This document shows positions 1 to 6,940 of a DNA stretch of 64,000 nucleotides, in pieces. The translations under genes were made by a program, and so were the position numbers. Under the pieces are notes generated by a model, which saw only the letters and a program-made list of their open reading frames with translations, was not told the DNA's origin and made no database searches. Each line of letters opens with the position of its first letter. Position 1 is the first letter of the stretch. Source of the stretch: Actinomadura rayongensis (GTDB taxonomy: Bacteria > Actinomycetota > Actinomycetes > Streptosporangiales > Streptosporangiaceae); assembly GCF_009831215.1 (NCBI RefSeq), contig NZ_WUTW01000001.1, forward strand, positions 1,926,736-1,990,735, read 5' to 3'.

Positions 1-1
1 C

Positions 2-217
2 GGCGTGCGGTTCTACGCCGAGCACGTGGAGGCCGACGCCGTCCACGAGCAGGTGCTGCGCCGGGACGTCATCGGCGGGCTGCTGGACGCGGAACCGGAG
101 CTGGCGCCGGACGTCGCGCTGGGCGCGGAGGCGACCGTCCTGCTGGAGGACCGGCTGGACGGCCACCTGCTCGGCTCCTGGGACGCCGGCCGCACGTCCC
201 TGCTCCGCCCGCTCTGA
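2..217 (+). CDS. iron-containing redox enzyme family protein, C-terminal part
   Basis: The 5' part lies outside the window; only about 71 codons remain, read in an open frame that enters at base 2. The visible end (FYAEHVEADAVHEQVLRRDV, then a GGLL..EPEL segment) resembles the last helices of heme-oxygenase-like diiron proteins annotated as iron-containing redox enzymes, in which the E-H-V-E-A-D-x-x-H cluster supplies metal ligands. The protein ends in LLRPL at a TGA. A CDGSH iron-sulfur gene follows on the opposite strand; I have the impression that this pairing is common in actinomycetes. The substrate is unknown. The family call rests on the C-terminus alone. Confidence 0.7.
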   Translation, partial: GVRFYAEHVEADAVHEQVLRRDVIGGLLDAEPELAPDVALGAEATVLLEDRLDGHLLGSWDAGRTSLLRPL

Positions 218-252
218 CCGGCGACGGCCGCTCGGGCGGCGGCGGACGGGGG

Positions 253-441
253 CTAGCCGTCGTCGCGGACCTTGCGCCGGTGGCTGGTGTCGCAGAACGG
301 CGCGGTGCGGCTGCGGCGGCACGTGCACAGCGCGACGACGAACCGGTCGGACCGGACGGTCGTCCCGTCGTCCATCTCGATCTCCACCGGCCCTTCCATG
401 AGCAGCGGCCCGTCCTTCACCTGCGTCACCTTGTGCACCAT
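253..441 (-). CDS. CDGSH iron-sulfur domain protein
   Basis: A 62-aa protein with one CDGSH-type [2Fe-2S] motif: C39, C41, C50 and H54 in CTCRRSRTAPFCDTSH, fitting C-x-C-x2-S/T-x3-P-x-C-D-x2-H. It is probably a small cytosolic redox or iron-sulfur protein; the partner is unknown. The frame is open further upstream, and an in-frame ATG at 453 would give 66 aa. I chose ATG at 441 because a sigma-B-like promoter (-35 GTTT at 475-472, -10 GGGTAT at 457-452) overlaps the 453 codon and would start the RNA at about 445-441, making the message leaderless. It is convergent with the diiron-protein end, and the stress sigma gene starts about 390 bp away on the other strand. Confidence 0.85.
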   Translation of the reverse strand: MVHKVTQVKDGPLLMEGPVEIEMDDGTTVRSDRFVVALCTCRRSRTAPFCDTSHRRKVRDDG

Positions 442-451
442 AAAGCCCGAC

Positions 452-475
452 ATACCCGGGGAGCACTGGCAAAAC
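452..475 (-). promoter_or_regulatory. sigma-B/SigF-type promoter of the CDGSH gene
   Basis: Read on the minus strand, GTTT (475-472) is followed 14 nt later by GGGTAT (457-452), or GTTTTG-N12-GGGTAT in Bacillus sigma-B notation. Both hexamer spacing and the -10 match the known consensus. The predicted start of RNA lies at or within a few bases of ATG 441. A second GGGTAT about 35 bp upstream (494-489) has no GTTT at the right distance. The remaining bases up to 829 hold the upstream region of the sigma gene, where I see only a short inverted repeat (CGTTC-N5-GAACG near 743-757). Confidence 0.6.
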
Positions 476-829
476 GGTGATGCATCGCATACCCGGACGA
501 GCAAGGACAAGGATCGTTTGCCGAGGCCGTGACCCGCCATGGCCGATCCGAGTTGACTCCGCCCGGACGCCGCGCCAATCCTGAAAGTGCGCCCGTCGGC
601 AGGACCGCCGCCGGGCGCGGGGCCCGCGGCACGGCCCGCACGCGAGACGGCGCGGCGGGACCGGAAGGCGGCGGGGGCCCCGGCCGCGGCCCGATCCGGG
701 TGAACGTCACCCGGCGGACCACATCCACGAGAGCACGCGGCGTTCCCGAAGAACGTCCGCGTGATTCACGGCCTCTTCGGCGGTGATGACCCGACCGGTC
801 AGCGTCCCGCAGGGAGGAACTTTCCGCTC

Positions 830-1831
830 ATGACAGCTTTCACGAGTCCCACGAACCTTCGTACCGACCCGCGTACTGACACGGCGGACCGGCCCGGCCC
901 GGACGAGACCGGACCGACGATCGAGGAACGCCTCGCCGAACTGCGCGCGCTGACCGACGGGCCGCGCCGCGACCGGATGCGCGAGGAGATCATCGTCTCG
1001 TGCGTCCCGACGGTGCAGCGGATCGCGCGCCGGTTCGCGTCCCGCGGCGAGAGCGTGGACGACCTCTTCCAGGTCGGGATGCTCGGCCTGATCTCGGCGG
1101 TGGACCGCTTCGAGCCCGATCGCGGCACCCGCTTCTTCGCCTACGCGACGCCGACCGTGGTCGGTGAGATCAAGCGGCACTTCCGCGACCGGGGCTGGGC
1201 GGTGCGCCCGCCGCGCGGCGTCCAGGAGCGCTGGGCCGAGCTGAACGAGGCGCGCGGCCGGCTCAGCCAGTCGCTCGGCCGGTCCCCGACGATCGCCGAC
1301 CTCGCGGCCGACCTGGACACCGACGAGGAGGAGATCATCGAGGCGATCCAGGCGGGCGACGAGTACCACCTGTGCTCGCTGGACCGCAGTGTGGACGACG
1401 ACCCCGACAGCCCGACCGTCGCCGAGACGATCGCGACGCTCGACACCGAGCCGGAGGTCATCGACTCGCGGGAGTCGGTCAAGCCGGTGCTCAACCGGCT
1501 CGCCGCGCGGGAGCGGCAGATCCTGCTGCTGCGCTTCTACGGCAACAAGACGCAGCGGGAGATCGCCGCGATCGTCGGGCTGTCGCAGATGCACGTGTCC
1601 CGGCTGATCCGCGACAGCCTGGCGCTGCTGCGGGCCGCCGCCGAGGGCGAGGACGACCCCGGCCCGGCGGACGAGCGGCGTCCGCGCGCGGCCCGCCGGA
1701 CGCGGTCGGTCCAGACCGTCACCGAGACCACGCGGACCACCACCCGGACGACCGCGCGGACCACCGCGGCCCGGCCGAGCGGACGCGGCAAGGCCCGGCG
1801 GAAGGCGCATAGCGGACGTCCCGCGGGGTAG
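830..1831 (+). CDS. RNA polymerase sigma factor, SigB/SigF/SigG subfamily
   Basis: A 333-aa sigma-70 factor of the stress/sporulation group. Region 2 is visible at DLFQVGMLGLISAVDRFEP followed by RFFAYATPTVVGEIKRHFRD, region 3 at SLGRSPTIADLA, and region 4 at LAARERQILLLRFYGNKTQR with the helix-turn-helix QREIAAIVGLSQMHVSRL. The ATG at 830 is preceded by GGAGGA (813-818); an upstream in-frame ATG at 761 lacks this. The last ~50 residues are an unusual Thr/Arg tail built from ACC/ACG and CGG codons, absent from the core family. Such factors are normally held by an RsbW-like anti-sigma, but none is visible here. The CBS gene starts 40 bp downstream. The CDGSH promoter fits the class of site this sigma should read. 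Confidence 0.92.
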   Translation: MTAFTSPTNLRTDPRTDTADRPGPDETGPTIEERLAELRALTDGPRRDRMREEIIVSCVPTVQRIARRFASRGESVDDLFQVGMLGLISAVDRFEPDRGTRFFAYATPTVVGEIKRHFRDRGWAVRPPRGVQERWAELNEARGRLSQSLGRSPTIADLAADLDTDEEEIIEAIQAGDEYHLCSLDRSVDDDPDSPTVAETIATLDTEPEVIDSRESVKPVLNRLAARERQILLLRFYGNKTQREIAAIVGLSQMHVSRLIRDSLALLRAAAEGEDDPGPADERRPRAARRTRSVQTVTETTRTTTRTTARTTAARPSGRGKARRKAHSGRPAG

Positions 1832-1871
1832 GCGCGCCGACGGACACCGACCGACGAGGAAGGACACCGCT

Positions 1872-2291
1872 ATGAGCCAGCAGATCCGCGAGATCATGAC
1901 CAAGTCCCCGCAGTGCGTGCAGCCCGACACCGTGGTGACGGATATTGCGGGGACGATGCGAGATCAGGACGTCGGAGCGGTGCTGGTCACCAACGACGGC
2001 CGGCTGCTGGGCGTCGTGACCGACCGCGACCTGGTGACGCGCTTCCTGGCCGACGGGGGCGACCCGGGGACGACGACGGCCCAGGCCGTCGCCAGCTCCG
2101 CCGACTACACGCTCGCGCCGGACGACCACGTCTCGCGCGCCGTGGACATCATGCGGGACCAGGCCGTGCGGCGGCTGCCGGTCGTCGAGGACGGCCGTCC
2201 CGTGGGCATCGTGTCGATCGGGGACCTCGCGATCGAGCGGGACGAGCGCTCGGCCCTCGCCGACATCAGCGCGGCCCCGGCCAACAAGTGA
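1872..2291 (+). CDS. CBS-pair domain protein
   Basis: A 139-aa protein made almost entirely of two CBS domains: the first ends at GRLLGVVTDRDLVTRFLADG, the second at DGRPVGIVSIGDLAIERD. It resembles stand-alone CBS proteins such as mycobacterial Hrp1, which bind adenine nucleotides or act in stress responses. The start has a good ribosome site (GAGGAAGGAC, about 1856-1865). It sits 40 bp after the sigma gene, and its TGA overlaps the GTG of the first GT2 gene (GTGA at 2288-2291), so sigma, CBS and two glycosyltransferases may share one transcript. The ligand is unknown. Confidence 0.9.
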   Translation: MSQQIREIMTKSPQCVQPDTVVTDIAGTMRDQDVGAVLVTNDGRLLGVVTDRDLVTRFLADGGDPGTTTAQAVASSADYTLAPDDHVSRAVDIMRDQAVRRLPVVEDGRPVGIVSIGDLAIERDERSALADISAAPANK

Positions 2292-3214
2292 CGGGTCCGT
2301 CCGCCGGGGGGCCGCGCGCCCCCCGGCCCGGCGCGGGCACGACGGTCGTCATCGCGACCCGCGACCGCCGCGACGAGCTGCTGCGGACGGTCGCCAGGCT
2401 GCGCGCCCTGCCCGAGGAGCCCGAGGTCATCGTCGTGGACAACGGGTCGCGGGACGGGACGGCCGACGCCGTCCGCGCGCTCGGCGACCCCGGCACGACC
2501 GTCCTCGGCCTGGCCCGCAACGTCGGCGCGCCCGCCCGCAACCTCGGCGTGGCCGCCGCCCGCACCCCGTACGTCGCGTTCAGCGACGACGACTCCTGGT
2601 GGGAGCCGGGCTCGCTCGCCCGCGCGGCGGCCGAGTTCGACGCCCATCCCCGGCTCGGGCTGATCGCGGCGCGCACGCTCGTCGGCGCCGCCCGCGACCC
2701 CGACCCGATCAACGCCGCGATGACGGACACGCCGCTGCCGCCGGGGCCGCGCCCGCTGCCGGGCCCGCCGGTGCTCGGCTTCCTGGCGTGCGCGGCGGTC
2801 GTCCGGCGGGAGGCGTTCCTGTCCGTCGGCGGGTTCAGCACGGTGCTGTTCTTCGTCGGCGAGGAGCGGCTGCTCGCCTACGACCTGGCCGCCGCGGGCT
2901 GGGACCGCTGCCATGTGCCGGGCGTCGTGGCCGTCCACGACCCGTCGCCGCGCCGGCAGGGCGCGGGGGCGCGGCGCAGCGCCGAGCTGCGCAACACCGT
3001 GCTCACCGCCTGGCTGCGGCGGCCCGCCGCGCTGGCCGCCCGGGAGACCGCCCGGCTCGCCGCCGCCGCGCCCGGCGACGGCGACGCCCGCCGCGCCCTC
3101 GCCGGGGCGCTGCGCCGGCTGCCCGCCGCGCTGGCCCGGCGCCGCCCGCTGCCGCCGCCGGTGGAACGCGCGGCCGGGCTCATCGACCGGCATGCGCCGG
3201 AGCCGGTGCCGTGA
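2288..3214 (+). CDS. glycosyltransferase family 2 (first of a tandem pair)
   Basis: A 308-aa GT-A fold enzyme. The N-terminus shows TTVVIATRDRRDELLRTV, then VVDNGSRDGTA for nucleotide-sugar binding, then FSDDDSWWEPGSL, where the DDD supplies the metal-binding DxD. No membrane segment is obvious, so it should be cytosolic. The GTG at 2288 overlaps the CBS stop codon. The next gene is a clear paralogue sharing the WWEPGSLARAA block and a C-terminal LxxTWLRRP helix; both probably add sugars to the same polymer, with donor and acceptor unknown. Longer open frames upstream run through the CBS gene out of frame and are not real. Confidence 0.9.
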   Translation: MTGPSAGGPRAPRPGAGTTVVIATRDRRDELLRTVARLRALPEEPEVIVVDNGSRDGTADAVRALGDPGTTVLGLARNVGAPARNLGVAAARTPYVAFSDDDSWWEPGSLARAAAEFDAHPRLGLIAARTLVGAARDPDPINAAMTDTPLPPGPRPLPGPPVLGFLACAAVVRREAFLSVGGFSTVLFFVGEERLLAYDLAAAGWDRCHVPGVVAVHDPSPRRQGAGARRSAELRNTVLTAWLRRPAALAARETARLAAAAPGDGDARRALAGALRRLPAALARRRPLPPPVERAAGLIDRHAPEPVP

Positions 3215-4107
3215 CCGATCCGCGGATGACGGTCGTCATCATCACCCGCAACCGGTGCGGCGAGCTGCTCCACGTGCTGGGGCGGATGACGTCCGTGCCG
3301 GAGCGCCCGCCGATCATCGTCATGGACAACGGGTCGACGGACGGCACCGCGTCCGCCGTCGCCGATGCGTTCCCGCAGGTCGAGGTCACCGCGCTGCGCG
3401 ACAACCTCGGCGCGGTCGCCCGCAACCTCGCCGTCGAGCGCGTCACCACGCCCTACGTCGCGTTCTGCGACGACGACACCTGGTGGGAGCCGGGGTCGCT
3501 GGCCCGCGCCGCCGACCACCTCGACGCCCATCCGTCGGTGGCGTCGGTGACGGCGCTGATCCGCGTCGAGCCGGACGGCGCCGAGGACCCCATCACGCCC
3601 GAGCTGCGGCACTCGCCCGTCCCCGGCCCCGACAGCCTGCCCGGCCCCGCGCTGCTCGGCATCCTCGCGGGCGCGTCGATGCTGCGCGTGTCGGCGTTCC
3701 GGGAGGCGGGCGGGTTCTCCGAACGGCTCGGCTTCGGCGGCGAGGAGGAACTGCTCAGCCTCGACCTCGCGGCGGCGGACTGGTGGCTGTGCTTCACCGA
3801 GGACGTCGTCGTGCACCACGCGGCGTCGACCGTCCGGGACCCGCGCAGCCGCCGCCGGCGCGGCATCCGCAACACGCTCTGGACGACCTGGCTGCGGCGG
3901 CCCGGCCTGGACGCCGTCCGCCGCACCGGGACGCTCCTGCGCTCGGTGCCGCGCGACACGGCGAGCGCGGCGGCCGTCGCCGAGGCCGTGCGGGGCCTGC
4001 CGTGGGTGCTGCGCGAGCGGCGGCCCGTCCCCGCGCGCGTGGCGTTCGGACTGCGGCTGCTGGAGGACGCCCAGCGGCGCTCACCCGCGCGCCGGTACGT
4101 CGGCTGA
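3211..4107 (+). CDS. glycosyltransferase family 2 (second of a tandem pair)
   Basis: A 298-aa paralogue of the upstream gene. It shows MTVVIITRNRCGELLHVLG, MDNGSTDGTAS, and the metal site FCDDDTWWEPGSLARAA, followed by GFSERLGFGGEEELLSLDLA, a typical GT2 acceptor-side ED/EE block. GTG 3211 overlaps the previous TGA by 4 bp. Its 3' end overlaps the convergent GT9 gene by 27 bp (4081-4107), so the two operons collide tail to tail. The likely role is polymer elongation or side-chain addition in the same surface glycan. Confidence 0.9.
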   Translation: MTDPRMTVVIITRNRCGELLHVLGRMTSVPERPPIIVMDNGSTDGTASAVADAFPQVEVTALRDNLGAVARNLAVERVTTPYVAFCDDDTWWEPGSLARAADHLDAHPSVASVTALIRVEPDGAEDPITPELRHSPVPGPDSLPGPALLGILAGASMLRVSAFREAGGFSERLGFGGEEELLSLDLAAADWWLCFTEDVVVHHAASTVRDPRSRRRRGIRNTLWTTWLRRPGLDAVRRTGTLLRSVPRDTASAAAVAEAVRGLPWVLRERRPVPARVAFGLRLLEDAQRRSPARRYVG

Positions 4108-4986
4108 CGCGTCGAGCAGCGCGGACGCGGCGGCCAGCACCTCCGGCACGGTGATCGCGAGCAGGCGCGGGTCGGGGTCGGCGCCGTGCGGGTCGCCCGG
4201 ACGTCCCGCCGCGCCGCCCTTCCACAGGACCTTGTGCCGGGGGAGGTCCGGCGGCCCCCACAGCGCGGGGGACACCGGGCCGAACAGCGTCACCGACGGG
4301 GTGCCGCACGCCGTCGCCAGATGCGCCACGCCGGTGTCGCCGCAGATCACGAGGTTCGCGGCGGCGACGGTGGCGGCGAGGTCGGCGAGGTCCGCGTCGG
4401 CGAGTACGTCCAGGCCGTCCGCGACCTGGGCCGCGAGCGCGCGTTCGGCGTCCCCGCCGGTGACCAGGACGCGGTGGCCCGCGTCGGCGAGAGCTGCGGC
4501 GACGGTCGCGAACCGCTCGGGCGGCCAGCGGCGGCTGCCCGACGCGGCGCCCGGATGGACGATCGCCGCGGGCTCCGCGCCGGGCGGCGGCGACAGGCCG
4601 AGCGCGGACGGGTCGGCCGGGATGCCGTTCAGCTCCAGCAGACGGCACCAGCGCGCGACCTCGTGCTCGTCCTCGTCCCACTCGGGGCCGTAGACGATCG
4701 TCCGGTCCGCGCCCAGCGCCTCGACGATCCGGTGGCTGGCGGGGCCGTTGCCGTGCAGGTCGATCGCGACGTCCGGCGGCGGGCCGTCCCAGGGGACCGG
4801 CGCCAGCTCGGCCGTGGGCAGCAGCCGGTCGAGCCCGTCGCACAGCGCGGCCAGCGGCGCGAGCGCGGCGGGCGCGGCGAGGACGATCTCGTGCCCCGGG
4901 AACGCCGCCCGCACGGCCCGGTAGGCGGGCACGCCGGTGAGGAAGTCCCCGAGCCCGAGCGCCCGCAGCAGCAGGACGCGTCTCAC
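4081..4986 (-). CDS. glycosyltransferase family 9 (heptosyltransferase-like)
   Basis: A 301-aa GT-B enzyme related to ADP-heptose:LPS heptosyltransferases. It starts VRRVLLLRALGLGDFLTGVP, with the family's N-terminal LGDxLL-type loop, and has the donor-binding half IVHPGAASGSRRWPPERF and CGDTGVAHLATACGTPSVTL with FGPVSPALWGPP. GTG 4986 overlaps the upstream stop (GTGA). It is the last gene of a five-gene minus-strand operon. Because GmhA, HldE and a GmhB-like phosphatase are encoded in the same cluster, ADP-heptose is the most likely donor, but no residue seen here proves it. Confidence 0.9.
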   Translation of the reverse strand: MRRVLLLRALGLGDFLTGVPAYRAVRAAFPGHEIVLAAPAALAPLAALCDGLDRLLPTAELAPVPWDGPPPDVAIDLHGNGPASHRIVEALGADRTIVYGPEWDEDEHEVARWCRLLELNGIPADPSALGLSPPPGAEPAAIVHPGAASGSRRWPPERFATVAAALADAGHRVLVTGGDAERALAAQVADGLDVLADADLADLAATVAAANLVICGDTGVAHLATACGTPSVTLFGPVSPALWGPPDLPRHKVLWKGGAAGRPGDPHGADPDPRLLAITVPEVLAAASALLDASADVPARG

Positions 4987-5930
4987 TGCGCCGCCGCCGG
5001 GAGGATCGCCTCCCAGTCGGCGAGGAACCGGTCCAGGCCGTAGCGGGAGAGGGCGGCGCGGCGCGCGGCGGCGCCGCGTTCGGCGGCCTCGGCCGGGTCG
5101 GCGAGCAGGCGGGCGACGGCGTCGCGCAGCACCGCGCGGTCGGTGGACACGACGCCCGCGTCCGGCGGGACGGCCTCGGCGACCTCGGTCGTCCCGAACG
5201 CCACGACCGGCATCCCGAGGTGCATGGCTTCGAGCAGCGACAGGCCGAGCGACGTCCACCGCACCGGGTGCAGGTAGACGCGGCGGCGCGCCAGCTCGGC
5301 GTGCATCCGGTCCTGCGGCAGATCCTCGAACGCCTGGGCGCCGGGCAGGCCGAGGCGTTCGGGGACGTCCGCCACGCCCATCCCGAACACGTCCAGCGGC
5401 CCGGCTTCGGCGAAGTAGGGGAGCAGGTCGGCGCCGACGTAGCGGCCCCGGCGCAGCGGCTCGTTGGTGACGACGGCCGTCCGCGCCAGCTCGCCCGTCC
5501 ACAGCGCGCCGGGATCGACGATGCCGTGCTCGACCACGCGGGTCGGCGTGCTCCCGCAGTCCCACAGCAGGTCGTTGAAGTGGGTGACGTGGACGACGAG
5601 CGCGTCCGGCCGGTCGGCGAGCGGGTGGCGGGTCAGCGGGACGTCGCCGTCGGGCGCGTTGTGCTCCAGGTAGACGAGGGGAAGATCGCGTCCGGTCCAC
5701 TTCCGGGCCAGCTCGGGCTCGTGCGGACGCTGCGCGATGACGATGTCCACGTCCAGGTCGCGCAGCTCGTCCGGCGACACCTCCTTCACCGTGCCGGGCC
5801 ACTCCCACGTGCGGGCGCGGCCCAGCCCGTCCGGCCCCCGCTCGGGCGTGACCGGCACGAGATAGGTGTGCGGCCCCTGCACGAACGCGGTCGTCCAAGA
5901 GCCGTGGACATGCCAGATCAGAATGTTCAT
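4983..5930 (-). CDS. glycosyltransferase (GT1/GT4-like)
   Basis: A 315-aa protein beginning MNILIWHVHGSWTTAFVQGP. The C-terminal half carries the GT-B donor motif HPVRWTSLGLSLLEAMHLGM with PVVAFGTTEVAEAVPPDAG, including the E-A-M-x-x-G-x-P-V block of GT4-type enzymes. The N-terminal half is shorter than usual. It is cytosolic by appearance. ATG 5930 overlaps the upstream GT9 stop (ATGA) and its own TGA overlaps the GTG of the next GT9 gene, so translation is probably coupled. The sugar is unknown. Confidence 0.85.
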   Translation of the reverse strand: MNILIWHVHGSWTTAFVQGPHTYLVPVTPERGPDGLGRARTWEWPGTVKEVSPDELRDLDVDIVIAQRPHEPELARKWTGRDLPLVYLEHNAPDGDVPLTRHPLADRPDALVVHVTHFNDLLWDCGSTPTRVVEHGIVDPGALWTGELARTAVVTNEPLRRGRYVGADLLPYFAEAGPLDVFGMGVADVPERLGLPGAQAFEDLPQDRMHAELARRRVYLHPVRWTSLGLSLLEAMHLGMPVVAFGTTEVAEAVPPDAGVVSTDRAVLRDAVARLLADPAEAAERGAAARRAALSRYGLDRFLADWEAILPAAAQ

Positions 5931-6940
5931 GAGGCGGTCTCCGCGATCAGTTTCTCGACGGCGTCGGCCGCGTCGGCGGCGGTGACGCTCGTGAGGCAGG
6001 GATGGCCGGGGACGGGGCAGTCGCGGGCGCGGGTGTCGCGGCACGCGGCGCGCTGGTCGCCGAGCAGCACGTGCGGGACGCCGTAGGGCCCCCACCGCGC
6101 CGCCGGGACGACCGGCGAGAACAGCGACACCACCGGCGCCCCGACCGCCGCCGCCAGGTGCGCGGGGCCGGTGTTGCCGGTGATCACCGCGTCCGCGCCC
6201 GCGAACACGGCCGCGAGGCTCGGCCAGTCGGTGCGCCCGCCGAGGTCGGTGCCGAGGCGGCCCGCGACCAGGGTCGTCAGCGCGCGCTCGTCCGGGCCGC
6301 CCGTCACGACCGGGCGCAGGCCGCGCGCGGCCAGCTCGCCGACCGTCTCGGCGCACCGCTCGGCGGGCCAGCGCCGCGACCGCACCGACGCGCCGGGATG
6401 GACGATCACGTACGGGCCGTCCCCGGCGAGCGCGGCGACGTCGGGCAGCGGACGCCGCACCGCGAGCCGTCCGTCGTCGCCGGGCGGCGGCGGGAACCCG
6501 GCCGCCGCCGCGAGCGCCAGCGCCCGTTCGGGCTCGGGCAGGTCGGGGTCGCCGCGCAGCCGGACGTCCAGCAGCGAGCCCGGATGGTCCACGCTGATGC
6601 CCGCGATGCGCCCGACGCCCGCCATCCGCAGCAGCAGCGCGGCGGGCAGCGGCGACTGGTGGAACGACGTCAGGATCACCGCGTCGGTGAACCGGCTCGC
6701 GGCGAGGCGGCGGACGAGCGCGTCGGTCGCCGGGCCGTCGAACGCGGGCGGGACGAACCCCGACCACGGCGCGTCGTAGACCACGACGTCGCCGACGCCG
6801 GGCAGCAGCCGTCCCGCCGCCGCGCCCTGCGGACCGGCCAGCAGCGTCACCGGGCCGCACCGCGCCGCGACGGCGCGGATCGCCGGCCCGGCCAGCAGCA
6901 CGTCGCCCGCGTTGTCGAGCCGGACGACGAGCGCGGTCAC
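5927..6940 (-). CDS. glycosyltransferase family 9 (heptosyltransferase-like)
   Basis: A 337-aa second GT9 enzyme. The N-terminus VTALVVRLDNAGDVLLAGPA has the D-N-x-G-D-V-L-L loop of WaaC/WaaF-type transferases. The donor half shows VIVHPGASVRSRRWPAERC and ITGNTGPAHLAAAVGAPVVS with LFSPVVPAARWGPYG. Near the end there is a Cys-containing segment ACRDTRARDCPVPGHPCL, typical of one GT9 branch. GTG 6940 overlaps the fusion-protein stop. Two GT9 genes in one operon suggest two heptose additions or alternating linkages (inference). Confidence 0.9.
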   Translation of the reverse strand: MTALVVRLDNAGDVLLAGPAIRAVAARCGPVTLLAGPQGAAAGRLLPGVGDVVVYDAPWSGFVPPAFDGPATDALVRRLAASRFTDAVILTSFHQSPLPAALLLRMAGVGRIAGISVDHPGSLLDVRLRGDPDLPEPERALALAAAAGFPPPPGDDGRLAVRRPLPDVAALAGDGPYVIVHPGASVRSRRWPAERCAETVGELAARGLRPVVTGGPDERALTTLVAGRLGTDLGGRTDWPSLAAVFAGADAVITGNTGPAHLAAAVGAPVVSLFSPVVPAARWGPYGVPHVLLGDQRAACRDTRARDCPVPGHPCLTSVTAADAADAVEKLIAETAS

